Positions 63,807 to 64,000 of a stretch of DNA of 64,000 bases are shown here, piece by piece (position 1 is the stretch's first letter; every line of letters starts with the position of its first letter). The stretch is from Paraburkholderia madseniana. GTDB taxonomy: Bacteria > Pseudomonadota > Gammaproteobacteria > Burkholderiales > Burkholderiaceae. The stretch lies in the NCBI RefSeq assembly GCF_009690905.1, contig NZ_VOSW01000007.1:84600-148599 (forward strand). Reading direction: 5' to 3'. The notes under the pieces were generated by a model, which made no database searches, was not told the DNA's origin, and saw only the letters and a program-made list of their open reading frames with translations. Both the position numbers and the translations under genes were made by a program.

Positions 63807-64000
63807 TCACATCGCGAAGTTGAACGGCAGGAGATCGGTGATGTCTGCTTCGGGTGGCCGTTGCGGCAGCTCGGTGAGCACATGCAAGAGATATGCGTAA
63901 GGTTCGACGTTGCACGCGCGGCACGTGAGCATCAGGCTATAGATCATCGCGCTGGCCTTCGCACCGGCAACGGTGTCACTGAACAGCCACGAGGATCTGC
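63807..64000 (-). CDS. IS66-family transposase, C-terminal fragment at window edge
   Basis: The minus-strand frame is open at the right edge and ends at a TGA at 63807-63809. The 64 visible residues read SSWLFSDTVAGAKASAMIYSL, then CNVEPYAYLLHVLTELPQ and DLLPFNF. This is the conserved C-terminus of the DDE transposase (TnpC) of IS66 elements. The rest lies outside the window. The IS end would be expected within about 63650-63800, next to the pRiA4b-type gene. Confidence 0.85.
   Translation of the reverse strand, partial: RSSWLFSDTVAGAKASAMIYSLMLTCRACNVEPYAYLLHVLTELPQRPPEADITDLLPFNFAM

Overview
The window looks like a piece of the primary chromosome of a Paraburkholderia/Burkholderia-type betaproteobacterium. 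The base composition is GC-rich, the rpmH-dnaA-dnaN-gyrB replication block is present, a complete Wsp surface-sensing operon is encoded, and a dispersed palindromic element that I remember from Paraburkholderia intergenic regions occurs near the left end. All calls were made by reading the sequence; no database search was run.

Layout. 1-6.5 kb: the end of an EmrB-like efflux pump, a dispersed repeat, a lipoprotein, gshA (glutathione synthesis), an ada-alkA alkylation-repair pair, a probable small RNA at about 5.9 kb and a VOC-fold protein. 6.5-15.7 kb: a YaeQ-family gene, then a LysR regulator divergent from an L-arabinose block: aldehyde dehydrogenase, araFGH-type ABC importer and L-arabinonate dehydratase. 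15.9-20.4 kb: a secreted small protein, speG, a tiny membrane protein, a HIT-family hydrolase, a GlxA-type regulator and an SDR. 20.4-23.9 kb: an Lrp/AsnC regulator divergent from a homodimeric pyruvate dehydrogenase E1-type 2-oxoacid dehydrogenase (MdeB-like), with a large palindrome between them. 23.9-32.8 kb: the whole wspA-B-C-D-E-F-R operon on the minus strand, which couples a surface-sensing chemoreceptor to a GGDEF response regulator that makes c-di-GMP.

33.5-38.1 kb is an integration hot spot. The 3' end of mnmE occurs twice, once as the true gene end (36682) and once as a diverged copy (35379). Between the copies lies dinD under a perfect LexA box. Beyond the second copy lies a P4/SGI1-type tyrosine recombinase whose catalytic tyrosine appears to be missing. 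38.4-47.6 kb: a phage-repressor-like gene, then yidC, yidD, rnpA and rpmH on the minus strand and dnaA, dnaN and gyrB on the plus strand. The rpmH-dnaA gap carries one perfect DnaA box.

47.6-64 kb is accessory DNA. It starts with an IS-end-like triple repeat, a decayed tRNA-Lys-like sequence with a perfect terminator, and a frameshifted HNH nuclease gene. A type VI secretion cargo island follows, read right to left: vgrG, a 695-aa protein of unknown function, a formylglycine-generating-enzyme-fold secreted protein, a DUF3592 membrane protein, a PAAR tip, a DUF4123 adaptor, a small partner, and a Tox-REase-5 nuclease toxin flanked by three Imm52-type immunity genes (one truncated). The right end holds an IS3-type orfA fragment, a membrane protein, two tandem ParB/RepB-like genes (the upstream one lacking its N-terminus), a pRiA4b ORF-3-family gene and the C-terminus of an IS66 transposase.
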